A DNA stretch of 64,000 nt. Origin: Apiospora phragmitis. Its lineage: Eukaryota > Ascomycota > Sordariomycetes > Amphisphaeriales > Apiosporaceae. The notes under the pieces were generated by a model. That model did no database searches, had not been told where the DNA came from, and saw only the letters and a program-made list of their open reading frames with translations. The translations under genes and the position numbers were made by a program. This document shows, one piece after another, positions 46,058 to 58,380 of the stretch; position 1 is the stretch's first letter, and the number at the start of each line of letters is the position of its first letter. The stretch is from contig JAQQWL010000002.1 in NCBI GenBank assembly GCA_038363925.1, positions 3,596,001 to 3,660,000 of the forward strand, in the 5' to 3' direction.

Positions 46058-46381
46058 ATGCCCGACCAACGTAACCAGAACAGCAACGCGTCTGTTAGAA
46101 TCAAGAGCGAGGGCCATGCGCCGGATCACCTCCACGACGTCCAAATGTCTGGTACGGACCAAGATAATTGTCTCTCGAGGGAGAACGTAGCCCTCAAACG
46201 CCTGAACCAGAAACTCATGGAAGAAAATAAATCTCTCCGACATTCGATCTCAGAGAATGGGACAAGACTTCTTGGTCTGGCGAGCGCGCAGAGTCCTGTG
46301 CGTTCAGAGGACCCCTCGCCGAGGAGACGGACATCCATGTCACTTCAGCCCCTCGATGCTAAAGGGACAGAAGAACAATAA
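46058..46381 (+). CDS. Orphan small coiled-coil ORF between the two paralogues
   Basis: This ATG-started 107-residue frame lies 42 nt after copy 1. It has a Ser/Gln/Asn-rich start, then a clear heptad segment (RENVALKRLNQKLMEENKSL) and a Ser/Pro/Arg-rich end. The composition looks coding rather than random. It could be an independent small gene or part of a larger transcript joined to its neighbours by unrecognised introns or indels. No function is proposed. Confidence 0.4.
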   Translation: MPDQRNQNSNASVRIKSEGHAPDHLHDVQMSGTDQDNCLSRENVALKRLNQKLMEENKSLRHSISENGTRLLGLASAQSPVRSEDPSPRRRTSMSLQPLDAKGTEEQ

Positions 46382-46508
46382 CGGTGTCGTAGTCGACGCT
46401 AACACCCTTTGGCCCCCTGCCCACCTCAGCAACCTCGACATTGCCCACCTTTGCCAGCACGATGTCCACACGGCCCTGTTCGGCATCACGACCGAGAAGC
46501 CCGGCGCC

Positions 46509-47455
46509 ATGTCCAACTACCCAACCGACCAAGATAACCCCGTCACCGTCCCAGCAGATCCAAGACCTAATTCGCTTGGGAAAGAGCCAAGAGAAGAAGA
46601 TTGCAGTCTTGGAGGCAAAAATTGCTGGCTTCGAGAAGGCTCAGGAGCAGTGGACCGGCGGCCTTACTAGCATCAAGGAAGATCACGACAAGGACCTCAG
46701 TGCAAAGAAGGCAGCTGAGATCCAAGCGTGTCGTCCGTGGCAAAGCTTATATCATCGCGGCATATGTACACTCGTTCATCAAGGACGCCAGAGAAGACAA
46801 GCCCGCTACTTTGCCGAAAGCCCGTGGGCTCGTTGATCCGATGGACGCTCGCGAACGCGACCAGAGAAATTTCTCCAAGGAAGATGCAAAGCGTACTCCG
46901 AAGTTGACCACTGCGTTGGAAGCCATCGCGGTTAACCAGGCCGACTTTCTACTTGGCACACCTGTCGCCCTGCATCAGATGCCCAGGCGCAAGGATATTG
47001 ATATTATGGTGACGCACCTTTTTATTGACGAAGCTTTCCGTGATCTGACCGGCAGCCATATCCCGGTCGTCCCGAGACCCCTCGAGGATAACACCACGCC
47101 TGGCTGTATAGGATCAGTGGAGGCAGCTGCGGTTCGAGCACCGAACCGCGTCCTTGCAAAGATGGACATGGAGATAATACTCGAGATGGTATATACGAAG
47201 GTTGGTGCCGCAGAAGATCATCTTGATTCGATGCGCGAGGATGCCTCACGAGAGTTTGAGAAGCATGGAATGGACTGGATATTACAGCAGGGGAAAGGTG
47301 CCCCGATCGAATCCCAAGTTACCGCCATGATGTCGGGCCTGTCCCTCGTGCCCGAATGGCGATGCCAGCTCGCCCTCTTCCAGCCGTGGGCGCGACATTA
47401 TCATCTGCTCGAGCTCTACAAGGTCGTATCGCGCGTGGGAAATCATCTAAATTGA
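46509..47455 (+). CDS. Orphan coiled-coil protein, copy 2
   Basis: No known family. From ATG 46509 (MSNYPTDQDNPVTV) three overlapping frames succeed one another. Dropping one C from CCC near 46550 and one C from CC near 46720 joins them into exactly 314 codons plus a stop at 47455, so two one-base insertions are the simplest explanation. The first third is a coiled coil (SQEKKIAVLEAKIAGFEKAQ) paralogous to the 45319-46016 ORF. The rest is a mixed helical domain not seen in copy 1, including GKAYIIAAYVHSFIKDARED, DFLLGTPVALHQM and DIDIMVTHLFIDEAFRDLTG, ending VVSRVGNHLN. There is no membrane helix or signal peptide. It may be an intact lineage-specific gene with sequence errors, or a decaying one. 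Confidence 0.5.
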
Positions 47456-48298
47456 GCCTGCAAGGTATCAAATGATGTTGCTGTTATCGCCGACCAACTC
47501 CGGAATGGAACTTGATGATAATACAATGACACTGGGATTTCTGCAACTGACTCGGTTCTTGTTGAATGTGACATTCTGGAAGATAGTTCGGCCACTCTTA
47601 CATATCGACCCGCCTTAGAATCAAAGAAACAAAAGCCATTGTTTATAAGCTGTCCGCTATTATTTCGGGATCTGTTATTAGTAATTGCCCGCTACGTCCT
47701 AAGGTTACGGTACAACTCTTAGGGATCATTTAGCTTAGCGCGGCACTATTCTGACGATATGTTAATCAGTACTCTGTGCACTGATTTTATATTGATCGGT
47801 ACTGCCAATCATGTCACCTGATTTTTGGAGCTGTACCGGCCCTGGTTTTCACAGCCAAAATTACCCATGTTTTATCCAGTTATACACTTGACCTGTGGAG
47901 GCCACTAGCATAGATGATCCCTGAGTATTGTACTGCAACCCCTGAGTGGAGTGCTTGGTAATGCCGAGATGATGTAATTTTTATCGGAGGTAATCAGTAA
48001 TAGATGGCGCCATCTATCGGTCGGGTGTTTCTACCCCACGATCGAGCAAAATAGTGCCGCTTTATATAAAAAGGGAGGAGCTTCAGCTATCTATTTCTGT
48101 ACATAAATCAGATACTCGGACAGAAGACGACGAAGAAGAACTAGAAGACCACTCGGACAAGAACAAGCCATACCAGCGACTACATAGTTTATTACTCTAT
48201 GCTCTCGTTGTCCACTGTTTTCTCGAACCACATTCCCTAGAGCTGCACTTACAGGCACCAAAGCACTTATTTCATCGTCCTACCGACAGACAGCCACC
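47456..48298. other. Intergenic region
   Basis: AT-richer DNA with no coding structure. It ends in the leader of the CmcJ/AsaB-like gene. Confidence 0.5.
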
Positions 48299-49183
48299 AT
48301 GACGACTGGGGTGTTCAAGCATATAGACATGGCAGCGATGCCGCCCAATGTCAAGCCATGGACCAAGGTGGATGCCGACGCGTCGTCCTTCAAGCTGCTG
48401 GAACACAAGCGCTCCGTCCATAACCTGCGGGGTCGGGAAAGCGAGTTCACTACGGACAATTCTGGCTTGGCCGTCTACAACGAACCTGCCAAGGAGAAGA
48501 AGTTCACAGACGATGCCGCGGTGCGCAACGGTTACTACGGGGAAGTGGAGGCCTTGCTGCGCAAACACATCCCGGGCATCAAGAAGGTGGTCATCTTCGA
48601 CCACACCATCCGCCGGCGGGCCCCCGACGCGCCGCGCGCCCCCGTGCAGCAGGTGCACGTCGACCAGACCCCGGGCGCGGCCGAGGTGCGCGTGCGCCGC
48701 CACGTGCCCGCGGACGAGGCCGAGGCGCTGCTGAAGGGCCGGTACCAGATCATCAACGTGTGGCGCCCCATCGAGAACCCGGCCAGCGACTTCCCGCTCG
48801 CCGTGATCGACTGGCGGACGACGAAGCCGGGCGACTTCGAGCCGGTGGACCTGCTGTACCCCAAGGACGCCGACTTCAACGTCAGCGGCAAGGAGGTGCG
48901 GCCGGACGAGTCGCAGTGGTACTCGACCGAGGGCTACGAGGTCAAGGGCGAGACCATGTCGGTGTCGCCGAGCCCGGCGCACAAGTTCTACTACCAGAAG
49001 GACATGACGCCGGACGAGGTCCTGCTCCTCAAGTGCTACGACTCCTTCGGCGAGGGACAGCCCATGGGCAAGAAGGGGCTAGCGGTACGGACGCCGCACA
49101 CGGCTTTCGTCGACCCCGCGACGCCGGAGGACGCACCGGGCCGGCAGAGCATTGAAGTGCGTTGCTTGGTATTCTACGAGTGA
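48299..49183 (+). CDS. CmcJ/AsaB-like (GA4-desaturase-related) non-haem oxygenase family protein
   Basis: This single-exon gene of 294 residues starts at a Kozak-like ACCATGA. It matches the fungal family that includes AsaB and the CmcJ half of the cephamycin 7-methoxylation enzyme, often annotated as hydroxylase/desaturase or methyltransferase. Recognisable elements: the LEHKRSVHNLRG and FTTDNSGLAVYN start; VVIFDHTIRRR; the putative metal-binding VQQVHVDQT; RYQIINVWRPI; an internal VDLLYPKDA; HKFYYQKDMTPDEVLLLKCYDS; then PHTAFVDP and RCLVFYE at the end. The gene has strong GC bias at third positions, unlike the orphan ORFs just upstream. It has no co-oriented tailoring or synthase genes nearby, so it is not obviously in a metabolite cluster. 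The exact reaction is unknown. Confidence 0.8.
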   Translation: MTTGVFKHIDMAAMPPNVKPWTKVDADASSFKLLEHKRSVHNLRGRESEFTTDNSGLAVYNEPAKEKKFTDDAAVRNGYYGEVEALLRKHIPGIKKVVIFDHTIRRRAPDAPRAPVQQVHVDQTPGAAEVRVRRHVPADEAEALLKGRYQIINVWRPIENPASDFPLAVIDWRTTKPGDFEPVDLLYPKDADFNVSGKEVRPDESQWYSTEGYEVKGETMSVSPSPAHKFYYQKDMTPDEVLLLKCYDSFGEGQPMGKKGLAVRTPHTAFVDPATPEDAPGRQSIEVRCLVFYE

Positions 49184-49712
49184 AGAAAAGCGAGTCCAAC
49201 ACCACTATGGATATTAGGTGCTACCTAATGTAGCAGGGAAAGAGCATTTACTGGAGTTTTGTCCTTTGGTCTTTGTGTTTGACCTGGTCTGGTGTATTTT
49301 GACTGAATGAATAGAGCTTCGGAGAAGTACGAACCATAATGACGCACACACGTGTTATTGCAACCTATTAAGGCCACGAATCCAACTACAATGAGCGAAG
49401 TATAAGTGAATTGATGGCCTTTTTTTCCACAATTTCCACGTACCTCAACCATTTCTGTATTTATTAACCTACATTGCTTGAACAACAAAAGCAAGGAAAT
49501 TGCATTGTCAATCTAGTAGTAATCAATGCATCGGGGGTGACGATCAGCTATCTATTTGCGCTTTCAAGCCACAACTGCCTGAGCCACAACCAGGATCACG
49601 ATACCTGGCAATTAATTATTACGCAACTCCGTCAAGCGAACGAACCTGGATGCAATCCTTGGATCTTTTCCCGAGCAATCTGTGTATGTGTACAGACCAA
49701 TAGACCGTACAC
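49184..49712. other. Intergenic region
   Basis: The 3' flank of the CmcJ/AsaB-like gene and the promoter of BET1. Nothing else is seen. Confidence 0.5.
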
Positions 49713-50771
49713 ATGGCGTCCAGGTGAGCAGAAGTGTTTTGATTTCCTATATCGAGTCTCGAATCTGATGCGCTACTCGGACAATCCAACCCAAACGCGC
49801 CCCCCCCCAACCCACCTCCGTAATCTCGACCCGACCGCGCCGGTCGCAGCTATGGGGAAATGGGAAAAGGGGGCAGACAGGCCGTCAGGCCAGATTCCCC
49901 TGGCACCTCGAATTCCAGGCCCTCGATCGATCCCATCCCGAGATCACGCAAGCGCCGGATCGGAATGGGACGGCCCACCGATAGCTGCTGCCTCTTTTTT
50001 TCTGGTCCCGCATCCGTCCGAGTCACCGGAATGGTTTGATTCCATCGTAATACTGACGTGAAGAAACCCACCAGCAGATTTCCGAACTCGACGCTCCACC
50101 AGCGCGACTCGCGCAGCGCGCTCTTCGAGGGCTACAATGGCGGCGGCCGCAGCAGCAGCGACGCGACGACCACGAGACGCCAGTTCCAGACTCCGAGCCC
50201 CAGCCCCGGTGTAGGCGGCGGCTACGGGTACAGCGGCGGATACCCGGGCAGCAATGGGAACGGGGGACACTTGGGTGTCGACAACAGCAGCCGGGGAGGC
50301 TTCAGGCCAGCGACGCCAAATTCAAGGTACGTCGAAGCTCATCATACGCCAATAGAAACCTACATACACAGGCCGCGCCCCTTTTCTCTCTACCAGGTCT
50401 TTCATCTGCAAACAGACTGCATACAGAACATAATGTTCCCCGACTGACATCCCAACTCCGACGCTTACAGAGGCCAATACGACGACGCGACGATAGAATC
50501 ACTCGAATCGCAAAACGACTCGCAGGTGCCCGGGATCCTGGACAAGGTCAAGATCCTCAAGAGCATGTCGGTGGCCATGGGCGACGAGATCCGCGACTCA
50601 ACGGCCATGATGGAGAAGATGAACGACACGTTCGACAACACGCGGCTGCGCGTGCGCGGCACTATGAACCGCATGATGATCATGGCCGACCGCACCGGCG
50701 TCGGCTGGCGGGTCTGGCTCGGCTTCTTCGCCGCCGTCATCTTCATCTTCCTCTATGTCTGGCTGTTCTGA
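49713..50771 (+). CDS. bet1: ER-Golgi SNARE Bet1
   Basis: Bet1 is a tail-anchored SNARE that works with Bos1, Sec22 and Sed5 in ER-to-Golgi vesicle fusion. Exons are 49713-49723, 50078-50326 and 50471-50771, giving 186 residues. The first exon is only 11 nt (ATG GCG TCC AG) with a GTGAGC donor; spliced to 50078 it gives MASRFPNSTLHQRD, the expected Bet1 start. The first intron is 354 nt and ends in CAGCAG, so acceptor 50074 would insert one Ser. A Gly/Ser/Tyr-rich linker precedes GFRPATPNSRGQY. The SNARE motif follows (from about LESQNDSQVPGILDKVKIL through NDTFDNTRLRVRGTMNRM), then a C-terminal membrane helix ending FLYVWLF. Without the first exon the frame is closed by a TGA upstream and has no ATG. 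Confidence 0.9.
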
Positions 50772-51256
50772 GTGACCAGCCAGTCTAGGGGTCTTTTTTT
50801 CGTTTGACTGCATACTATTCGCATCAAGGAAAGATGTACACGCATCTGATACAGGCGAGAGAAGGAACCAGGTGTTCCGTTTGATGGTTGTTTTCACGGT
50901 GGCTTACGACATCGCAAGTTCAGGCGTTAGGAGGGCATGGCCTATCACTGCACAAAGCGAGCCTGGCTGTGAATATGATGGGATGAGACGAATACGAGAG
51001 GAAAGGGTAAATATACGCATTGGAACATTAGACACACTGCCATAACGACGCTTCCTCCTGAGAGTCTGCAATCGTTGTATGCATAGCTTTATTAATTATA
51101 CTGGTTTCTCTTTTCATCTAAGCTATGGCCGAAACGCGACAAGTCCGCCAACAAGTGCTGAACGTGTCAAAGGGTATCATAATGTGTCCTCCTTCATCCG
51201 GTCAAGGGGGCTGATGAAAACGAATGTGCTCTCGCTGAGGGTCTTGACCAGATTCC
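50772..51256. other. Intergenic region between convergent genes
   Basis: This is the shared 3' flank of BET1 and APC15. No other features are seen. Confidence 0.5.
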
Positions 51257-52368
51257 TCAAGGGCCCATTTGCCGTGCCAGCTGCGGCGAGCTTTCCAGCA
51301 GCATGCTGCTTCCGTCCATTGATAACAAGTCGCTGATCGCAATGCTATTGCGTGTCGCGTCTGAGCGAGCCAAGCTGCCCCTGAACCTGAGTCTCTGGGG
51401 AGCCCGCGCTGCGACGAAACTCACCTCGGCGGGCTCATCGTTGTCACTAGTCGTCACGGACGCCTCGGTGTCAGTGTGCTCATAGCCCATAGAACTCTCG
51501 GCGTCTGGGATGTCGTCATCCAAGTTGGCCTCCATATCCATGTCGCCACCCTCACAATCCAGGTCTTCTTCCTCAATCATGTGCGCCTGGTCCTCGTCAT
51601 CAACTTCATCTTCTCCGCCATAGAAACTGTTGCCCTGACTGGTATTAGCAGCATGTCCGCGGAAAGGGTCGGCGGCCTGTTGCATTCTCTGGGCCATTAG
51701 CGCCTGCTGCGCCCGGGCGGTCCGCTGTTCAGGGTCATCTGCAGTATCGTCGGGGTCATCTTCATCATCGTCATCACTTTCGTCGTCAGGGTCTTCCTCG
51801 TCCTCATCATCCCCGCTCAGCCCAAAGTCGGCTTCCTCTGCTTCTGGGATATCCTCGTCCAGGTCATGGGCGCCATCAAGTTGCACGTCATCCATGCCGT
51901 CTTGGGCCTGGTCCTCTAGGACGCCATCAATAGGGCCAGCCCCGGCAGCTTCCGCTTCCGCTAGCTCTTGCGCCAGTTGTTCACGTCGCAAAGCCTCCTG
52001 ATGTTCCTCTTGCTCGCGCCTCTCTTCGCGCATCTGGTGTAGGGTCTTGGCAATGCCGGGTGGTTTCAGCCATGTGCTGCCGAAGTTGGAGATATTATGG
52101 AGGCGGCGGTCTAGTAATTGTTCGTCGGCTCGTAATCTTGCTAAGGGAGATCGTTCTATGACTTGAACGTTGCGCCGCTGGTTCTGGTTGTGAGGGTTCA
52201 ATTGCGTGTTCTCCTGGTGGGAAGGATCATATGCTGCAGCATTGGGATTCCTCGAAGAATTGTACCAAAGAGAATGAGACTGCGTTCATTGTGAGTAAAG
52301 CTCAACGGGTATAAGATTTATGGAAGGCTTACATCGCCCGGTGCAAGGTCGGGGAGTAGAGACAGCAT
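51257..52368 (-). CDS. apc15: Anaphase-promoting complex subunit Apc15/Mnd2
   Basis: Apc15 (Mnd2 in yeast) is an APC/C subunit that affects mitotic-checkpoint-complex turnover and meiotic regulation. On the minus strand exon 1 is 52368-52333 (MLSLLPDLAPGD) and exon 2 is 52279-51257, joined across a 53-nt intron to SHSLWYNSSRNPNAAAYD. The family core RRLHNISNFGSTWLKPPG, then a MREERREQEEHQEALRREQ helix, follows. The middle is very acidic (runs of Asp/Glu), and the C-terminus is Ser/Met-rich. The total is 352 residues. An in-frame ATG three codons upstream (52377) is an alternative start; MLSLLPD is the conserved one. The frame is intact. Confidence 0.9.
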
Positions 52369-52377
52369 GGTGGGCAT

Positions 52378-55300
52378 TTGGCGACAAAGGTAATTTGCCT
52401 AGCTGAGCTCAGAGTTATGCATGTAGTTTCATAGCCAATATATCCCCTAGTATTTGGAGTGCGCCAGTACTTGGGTTGCCGTATCGTTGTTGTTGTTGAT
52501 GTTTCTTGCTGCGATGGATGTCAAACGGCCCCTCCAAGAAAGTTGACCGCCTGCCTGATTAGATCCCATGGTGATCGTAGTTTCAAAGCTTTGACAGGGA
52601 ATATTTTGGATCCTTGACTGGGATAGAAAGTGGAAGAGTGTGGGGTCAGTGGTCAGTGTCCCTTGCGGGGTCTGAAGAATGCAACCTCGTGCATATCCTG
52701 ACTGCCACGATATTCTCCTCATTACTCATATCGGGTGTTCAAGGTAGGTAACTTACCATACGCACGAGAATAGTCATACACATGGCAATGGATAGCAATC
52801 GCATCTAGCACTACCCTGATTGCCTTAGCCTGCACGTCAATTCGGCAGTAGAAGCTTGAGGGCTGCGCCATCAACACGACACTTAATCCTGCCCTAGGAT
52901 ACGCTTACGATACGATGATACACTTACTTTCTGCACAGTGATTGGTGCGTTCCGGATATATGATGTATACATATATATATGTCAATACTACTTGCCTGGG
53001 CTCCTTCTTCTGCAAACTCTGTTTGTTCAACAATACGCAAAACTGTATGCCGCCGTAGTTCTTAGTGGATGGATCAGTAGTGATGGGCCCTGCACCCAGT
53101 CAATGCCATAAATATTCCGTCCTCTGGTCCCGTGCACCGGTCTGCCACAGAGAACCTAATTTCTATATCATATTCATTACCTTATGAAAAGGGACGCTAC
53201 CCAACAGATTCCAGAACGTTTCGTTCAAGACACTCGTGGTGTATTTCCAGCATATCTACACCAGCGGTGTATGTGAGAAGTAGCAAAAAGTGCAGCGTAC
53301 CGAAGCTAGTTCTGCTAGAAGGACAGGCACAGCAAGCCTCGATATTGAGGCTTATTGCCAAGATGCAACAGAAACATTAGGCTGAAATGCGGGCTATACC
53401 GTGAGTCACTTTCTGAGTTGTCTGTACATGTGTCCTGTAGTTGGTTCTGGCCCCGTCGTTGGCATCTCTCTCATTCTTTGCCTTTCCATACCGGCCTGTA
53501 TCATGCTGCCGCCGGGACAGGATGCCACTGTTGCCAGGCTTCTTCGCTTGCAGGGTAGGATGAGGACTAATGCGGCATGTCTTCTGACTAATAACGGATA
53601 CGGAGAACTAACCATCTTCCCAATACCCTGGTAGAAGAGCCATAAGCTGCGAAAGCGCTGCGGTCAGCGAGAGGGTGCAGTTCCGACAACGGGAAATATC
53701 GGAAGACCCAGGGGACTTCGGCGCTTTGCCCGGAGGGCAGGGTATCTTGTTGGTGTTGAAATGAGCTGACCTTCATGGTGGTATCCACTGGTTCTTTGGT
53801 CCACAGCTGCATCCAAAGCAAGTGATGCTGCCAAGTACGAAAGAAGGAGAGAAGCGAAGAAAGTTGGTCCGCGGCCTGGGAGTCTACTCAGATCGGAATC
53901 CGATCTCGGTGCGGCTCTTGAATGTGCCGACGGTACCGCACACAACACCCGACTTCGTTCAACACCAACCCCCCTAAGGTTAGTAATATTTCCGTTAGTG
54001 CGGACTGCAAGGGCCTGTAAACGTAGGTACATGAAGACCATGTCGGGAAAAAATACAGAATTGTAGAATGCAACGCCGATTATCAGTAAATGGTGTGCCG
54101 CCCGGTGCACAGGTTGGCCTACACTATCCCTGCCCGGCCCTGTCTGCAAGATCCCCGCCGTGGCAGAGCGTCCCGTTTTCGCTGGCCAATTGAGCTGCCC
54201 CGTTCGCCCCAGGAAAAGCATTAAGCTCACGATAACCTCCTGCCACCCTCTGTAAAGACGTACATGCGCAGTAGCTTAGTAAAACGTCCCAGCATCGGAA
54301 ACCTCTCCAAACCACGCGGAGAGCGCCTGATTTGCCCCCATAGTGACGTGTGGTTGCAACATACTACAGCACGACAATGTCGGGGCGGCGGACCCTAATG
54401 CATCAAGATCTAAGCTATTGTTTAGAGGCATAGTTCGAACATGGTTGGCGTGAGATAAGCCCTTTCTGGCCATCGACCTCCTCCTGATTGGCTGCTTCAG
54501 ACTGTCTATGTGATAATTCTTTTACGGACATCTTGCAGTTTACTACCAGCTACGTAGCAACGTTGCCAAGACTGGTATGGTATGGTTCATACAGGCCCAT
54601 GGGGAATAGAAACAGCCTGCATTTCCTTATTAATGATTGTCATTACTGAAAGTCACGCGCCCACTTCCCACGCCATCGGCCGCCGTGAATGGAACAACGA
54701 GACCGGCATCACGCTGCTCGCTACGCCCCATTTGGGAAGACTGCCAGCACCACCCGACTAGGTACTGCCCCAACTGGGGTGCTTACTGCTCACCCCTCAC
54801 TGGCTGCTCGTAATTTTCAAAACTCATCGATTCCTGGAGTAGTTTGCAGCAAGTCCGGGGGCTTCGCATGGCCGCTCCCATGGCCTCGGCTTAGCTTAGT
54901 ATCGCATAGTGGGGGTCAGTACACATCTAGATGCTCCTACACCTGAAAGAAGAGCGCTGCGATGTAGGATGACACCCCTGCTCTACTGCTGCAACCAATA
55001 CTTACGTTGCGTACACGGACTGGCGATATCGGCGACTGCGAAACAGGAACGACAGGCCCTCTTGAAATTGCATCTCGCTCATTGGACATCCAAGAGTCAG
55101 GCTTCTCAGCCCACACGGAACAGCCTTTCTCTTTTGAGCTTTTCTTTTTTGCTACTTTTCCGACAAAAATGCCGTTGGAAGAGAAAAACTATGGTCCTTG
55201 CAGGACCCCTGTCACATGCGCCCGGGAGCAAGTGTGGGGTATGTACTTAGTATGGCCTTTTTTGGATAACAATGTGCTTCACTCAAACTGCAGGCAGTGA

Positions 55301-58300
55301 ACGAGACAAATCACTACTACTATAGGCAAGAGTATGTAGATACAATTGCACGAGGCTGGATATTCGTATCCACCAGACAGACCCCAAGCATTATTCTATC
55401 TTCTCTGTGGTTGAAGGGAAGCTTGAGAATACCCAGACCAAGTTTCGATCGATCATGTTCATGGGGCTTGCACACGCATACTCATGCTATACGTAGCCGG
55501 GCCATTCGGACACTGCAGCTTACTATTACCGTTGTCCCCCCTCCATCATCTAATATAATCTCCAGATCTGAGAGCCAAGACTTTGTGATTTACAACAAGC
55601 AAGCAAATAGGGCCTCTTCCAGTAGACTTGTCACAAATGAGAACCGTGTCGTATTTCAGCCTCACTCATTGGCTGGGCTGAGTTAGAAGTACTATGCTGT
55701 GGATGATTCGCTCACATATCCCACTTGGACGAAGCCGAGAGGCCCAACTCTGTTAGATTCCACATGATCGCCATGAACATGCCGCCGGTGAGGAAGATGA
55801 TCTTCGTAGATGCACATCGAGCATGACTGCTTCCTCCGAGTCCCCGAAAAGGTGGTGCCGCGCAAGCTGGAGGGAGTATTACAGTATGATTTCTGTGGGC
55901 TATTCACACCATCAGGTGGAATAAATTCGGAAATAAACCAGTATGAACCAAGTGACATTTTCCTAGTCTAAACGAGGAAGACAATACAAATCTTCCACAC
56001 CCAGCAGGATTACTACATGTATACAGTAACGGCGTCATGGAGAGCTGTGTTGGAGACTGCATACATGGAGACGTATATTCAAGCTTAGGGGGGCAAGGGC
56101 CCAGGGGGCTAGTAGTGAGCCCTACATGTAGAACCAAACTTAACTGGTACTTCACCGGATTAATATGTTGAACTAAGCATCATTGGACACAGAGACGAAG
56201 TGCCAGAAAATATATCAGTTGCCAGCTTTGTTGACCGAATTCACATCATGTAGTCTACTGCAAGGTAATGCAACCAACTCCGGCTTTTGGTGGTGGACGT
56301 TCTGGTGGACTGTTTCCGCAAGTAGGAGTCGTTGGGTGCTGGTGTGTTCAGAAAATACAGAGCCCACTAAACTGGAAGTTCAGGCTAGCTGGCGGTAACC
56401 AATGAGACTGAAGGATTTGCCAATTCCCCCAAGTGTTCATTCGAGAGAAGAAAAACAGGGCTCCGTCAACGTCACCGAGTGTGTTAGGCCGTTTCCTCAC
56501 GGTCCCAAAAGCCCTTACTGCTTGCCAGGCTTGCCTTAGAGCTCGCTAGGGTGGTGGACCCCCGTTGCTTAAGGTGGGCATTTCCTGGCTTGGTAGAGGA
56601 TTGGGTTCCGTCTGTCGGGCCAAGGGCCCCTGTCTCAGCGTCTCAATCTTTCCCCTCCCCCCACTTTGACGGCGAGAAAGCGCTGGGTTCTGCCACATGC
56701 AATTAATTGTCTGGCCTAGATGTTTTTACGAGTATGTATTGAACATTTTTTTTCTGCCTACCTGCTCCTCTCCTACAGTCGGACGAGACCACATCGAGTA
56801 GTGCTTGCTTCTACCCGGCTTGGCCCCTCTCCTCCCTCTCCCTCTCCCTCGCTCGCGCTGCCTGAACTGAACTGATCGACCATCCCATTCCATCCATAAA
56901 AGCGAGGCTGCTACCTCCTTCCTTCTCACCCACTCTTTTACACTTCTTCTCTTCTCTTGCCAGACCACTCTACCTACTTGAACACCTTATCCTTTCTCCG
57001 TGTCAAGACTTACCTCGTAGAGTCCCCCCAGACGTACCACACAGCGATAGACATCTGTGTTATTCTACCAGTAAGTTATTTCTGACGTGTCTGTTTGATA
57101 TCTTTGCGCCTTCTGGATAGCGACCCAACAACCCTGGAACAACTGGACGGAAAGGACAAACCACAACGCATGAGTATAAATCAGTTTATATACGATGCGC
57201 GACAACCATCCAAGCCCCTACGAACCGACAACCCAACTGGGCATGGAATCAGCGCACGCCCTATTGCCAATTGCGATCTCCTGGAACGACAGCCGTGCGG
57301 ATACCCGAAATCACTTCGCCAAGATGTGATCATACAACTTTCATAGGCTCTCCAGCTTCCACTCCAGTCACTTCGCGGCAAGATTAAATCGAAGTCATGG
57401 AGCTGTATGGACGGGACCACCTGCATCTGCACGCGATGGCCCTTTGGGAATTTGGAGAATGCCTGTTCGCTCCCGCGCATATATTACAACAAAGGTGCAC
57501 AGTTGGAACGTCCCCCAAGATCGACTACCTAGATGGGCTGGGTTTTCGTCCTACCACAACCCCAATCGTTAGCCGCATGGTCATATTATGACAGCAAGCT
57601 TCCAATTGGCTGCCGTCATATCTTCCCCACGCTTTTGGGTGCAACCCCCCTGCGACCAGCTGCTCTGTGATTCGATCAGATAATATGTCAGATGTGGACG
57701 CAAATGCTTAGCCATCCAGCAGTACTCAACGTTCGCTGGTAAGCCGGAGCTGTGCGCTTGCATCATATTTATCATTCTCTGATATCGTCTTCAGAGCATA
57801 GGCAGCTGGTTAGTTTTGGTGGTTGCAGCCTCGGTCGCCTTAAAAGAGGGGCAGCCCTCCTTGACTCTCAAGCAAGAGTCATGGCAATCACTCGGGCGGA
57901 CGGCGACGAATGCTCAGAATCCTAGGATAATCCGGCAACTCTTTACCTATGTATGGAATTTCCGGCCAAAGAGGACCACAAGACTGCCACTGAGAGAGGA
58001 TTAATTCGTACTTCTAACGGAACTCTCTCGTGGAGCCAGTGGCCTTGTACTCGCATCCCCACGTTCAATTGGAGCCACTCAATTTCGACTCTGGTACACC
58101 CCGCATCTTTTGTGGTGACCCAAGGGCGTACGGAACTCTCCGTGAACTGGGCGAAGCTCTTCCTGGATATATACTCAGGGCCATCTGGATAATCTTTCTG
58201 TTTCATATTTTAATTGCTCAGCTCTAGTCCATCTTTACTTTACTGACCTACTTTTCCCCACTTGCACAGATTGACGTTGAGCGGCGTTAGCTGCTCTTTT

Positions 58301-58380
58301 CGTCGCCTTCCAGCTATCTATCGGCCTTTGTCATACCCAACCTCTCGGCCAATCCGGTTTCTCCTGCTTAGCTGCCTAGC
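52378..58380. other. Gene-poor region upstream of glutamate synthase
   Basis: No gene is supported over about 6 kb. A short minus-strand frame near 55850-55700 (KIIFLTGGMFMAIMWNLTE...) has membrane-protein character but no recognisable partner exons. From about 56750 the plus strand is pyrimidine-rich, and a donor-like GTAAGT at 57071 suggests that the GLT1 leader may start near 57000 and contain an intron. I could not define it. Confidence 0.45.

Noticed and set aside
48272..48982. 236-codon ORF antisense to the CmcJ/AsaB-like gene
   Set aside because: High third-position GC on the plus strand creates long open frames on the minus strand. The plus-strand protein has clear family motifs.
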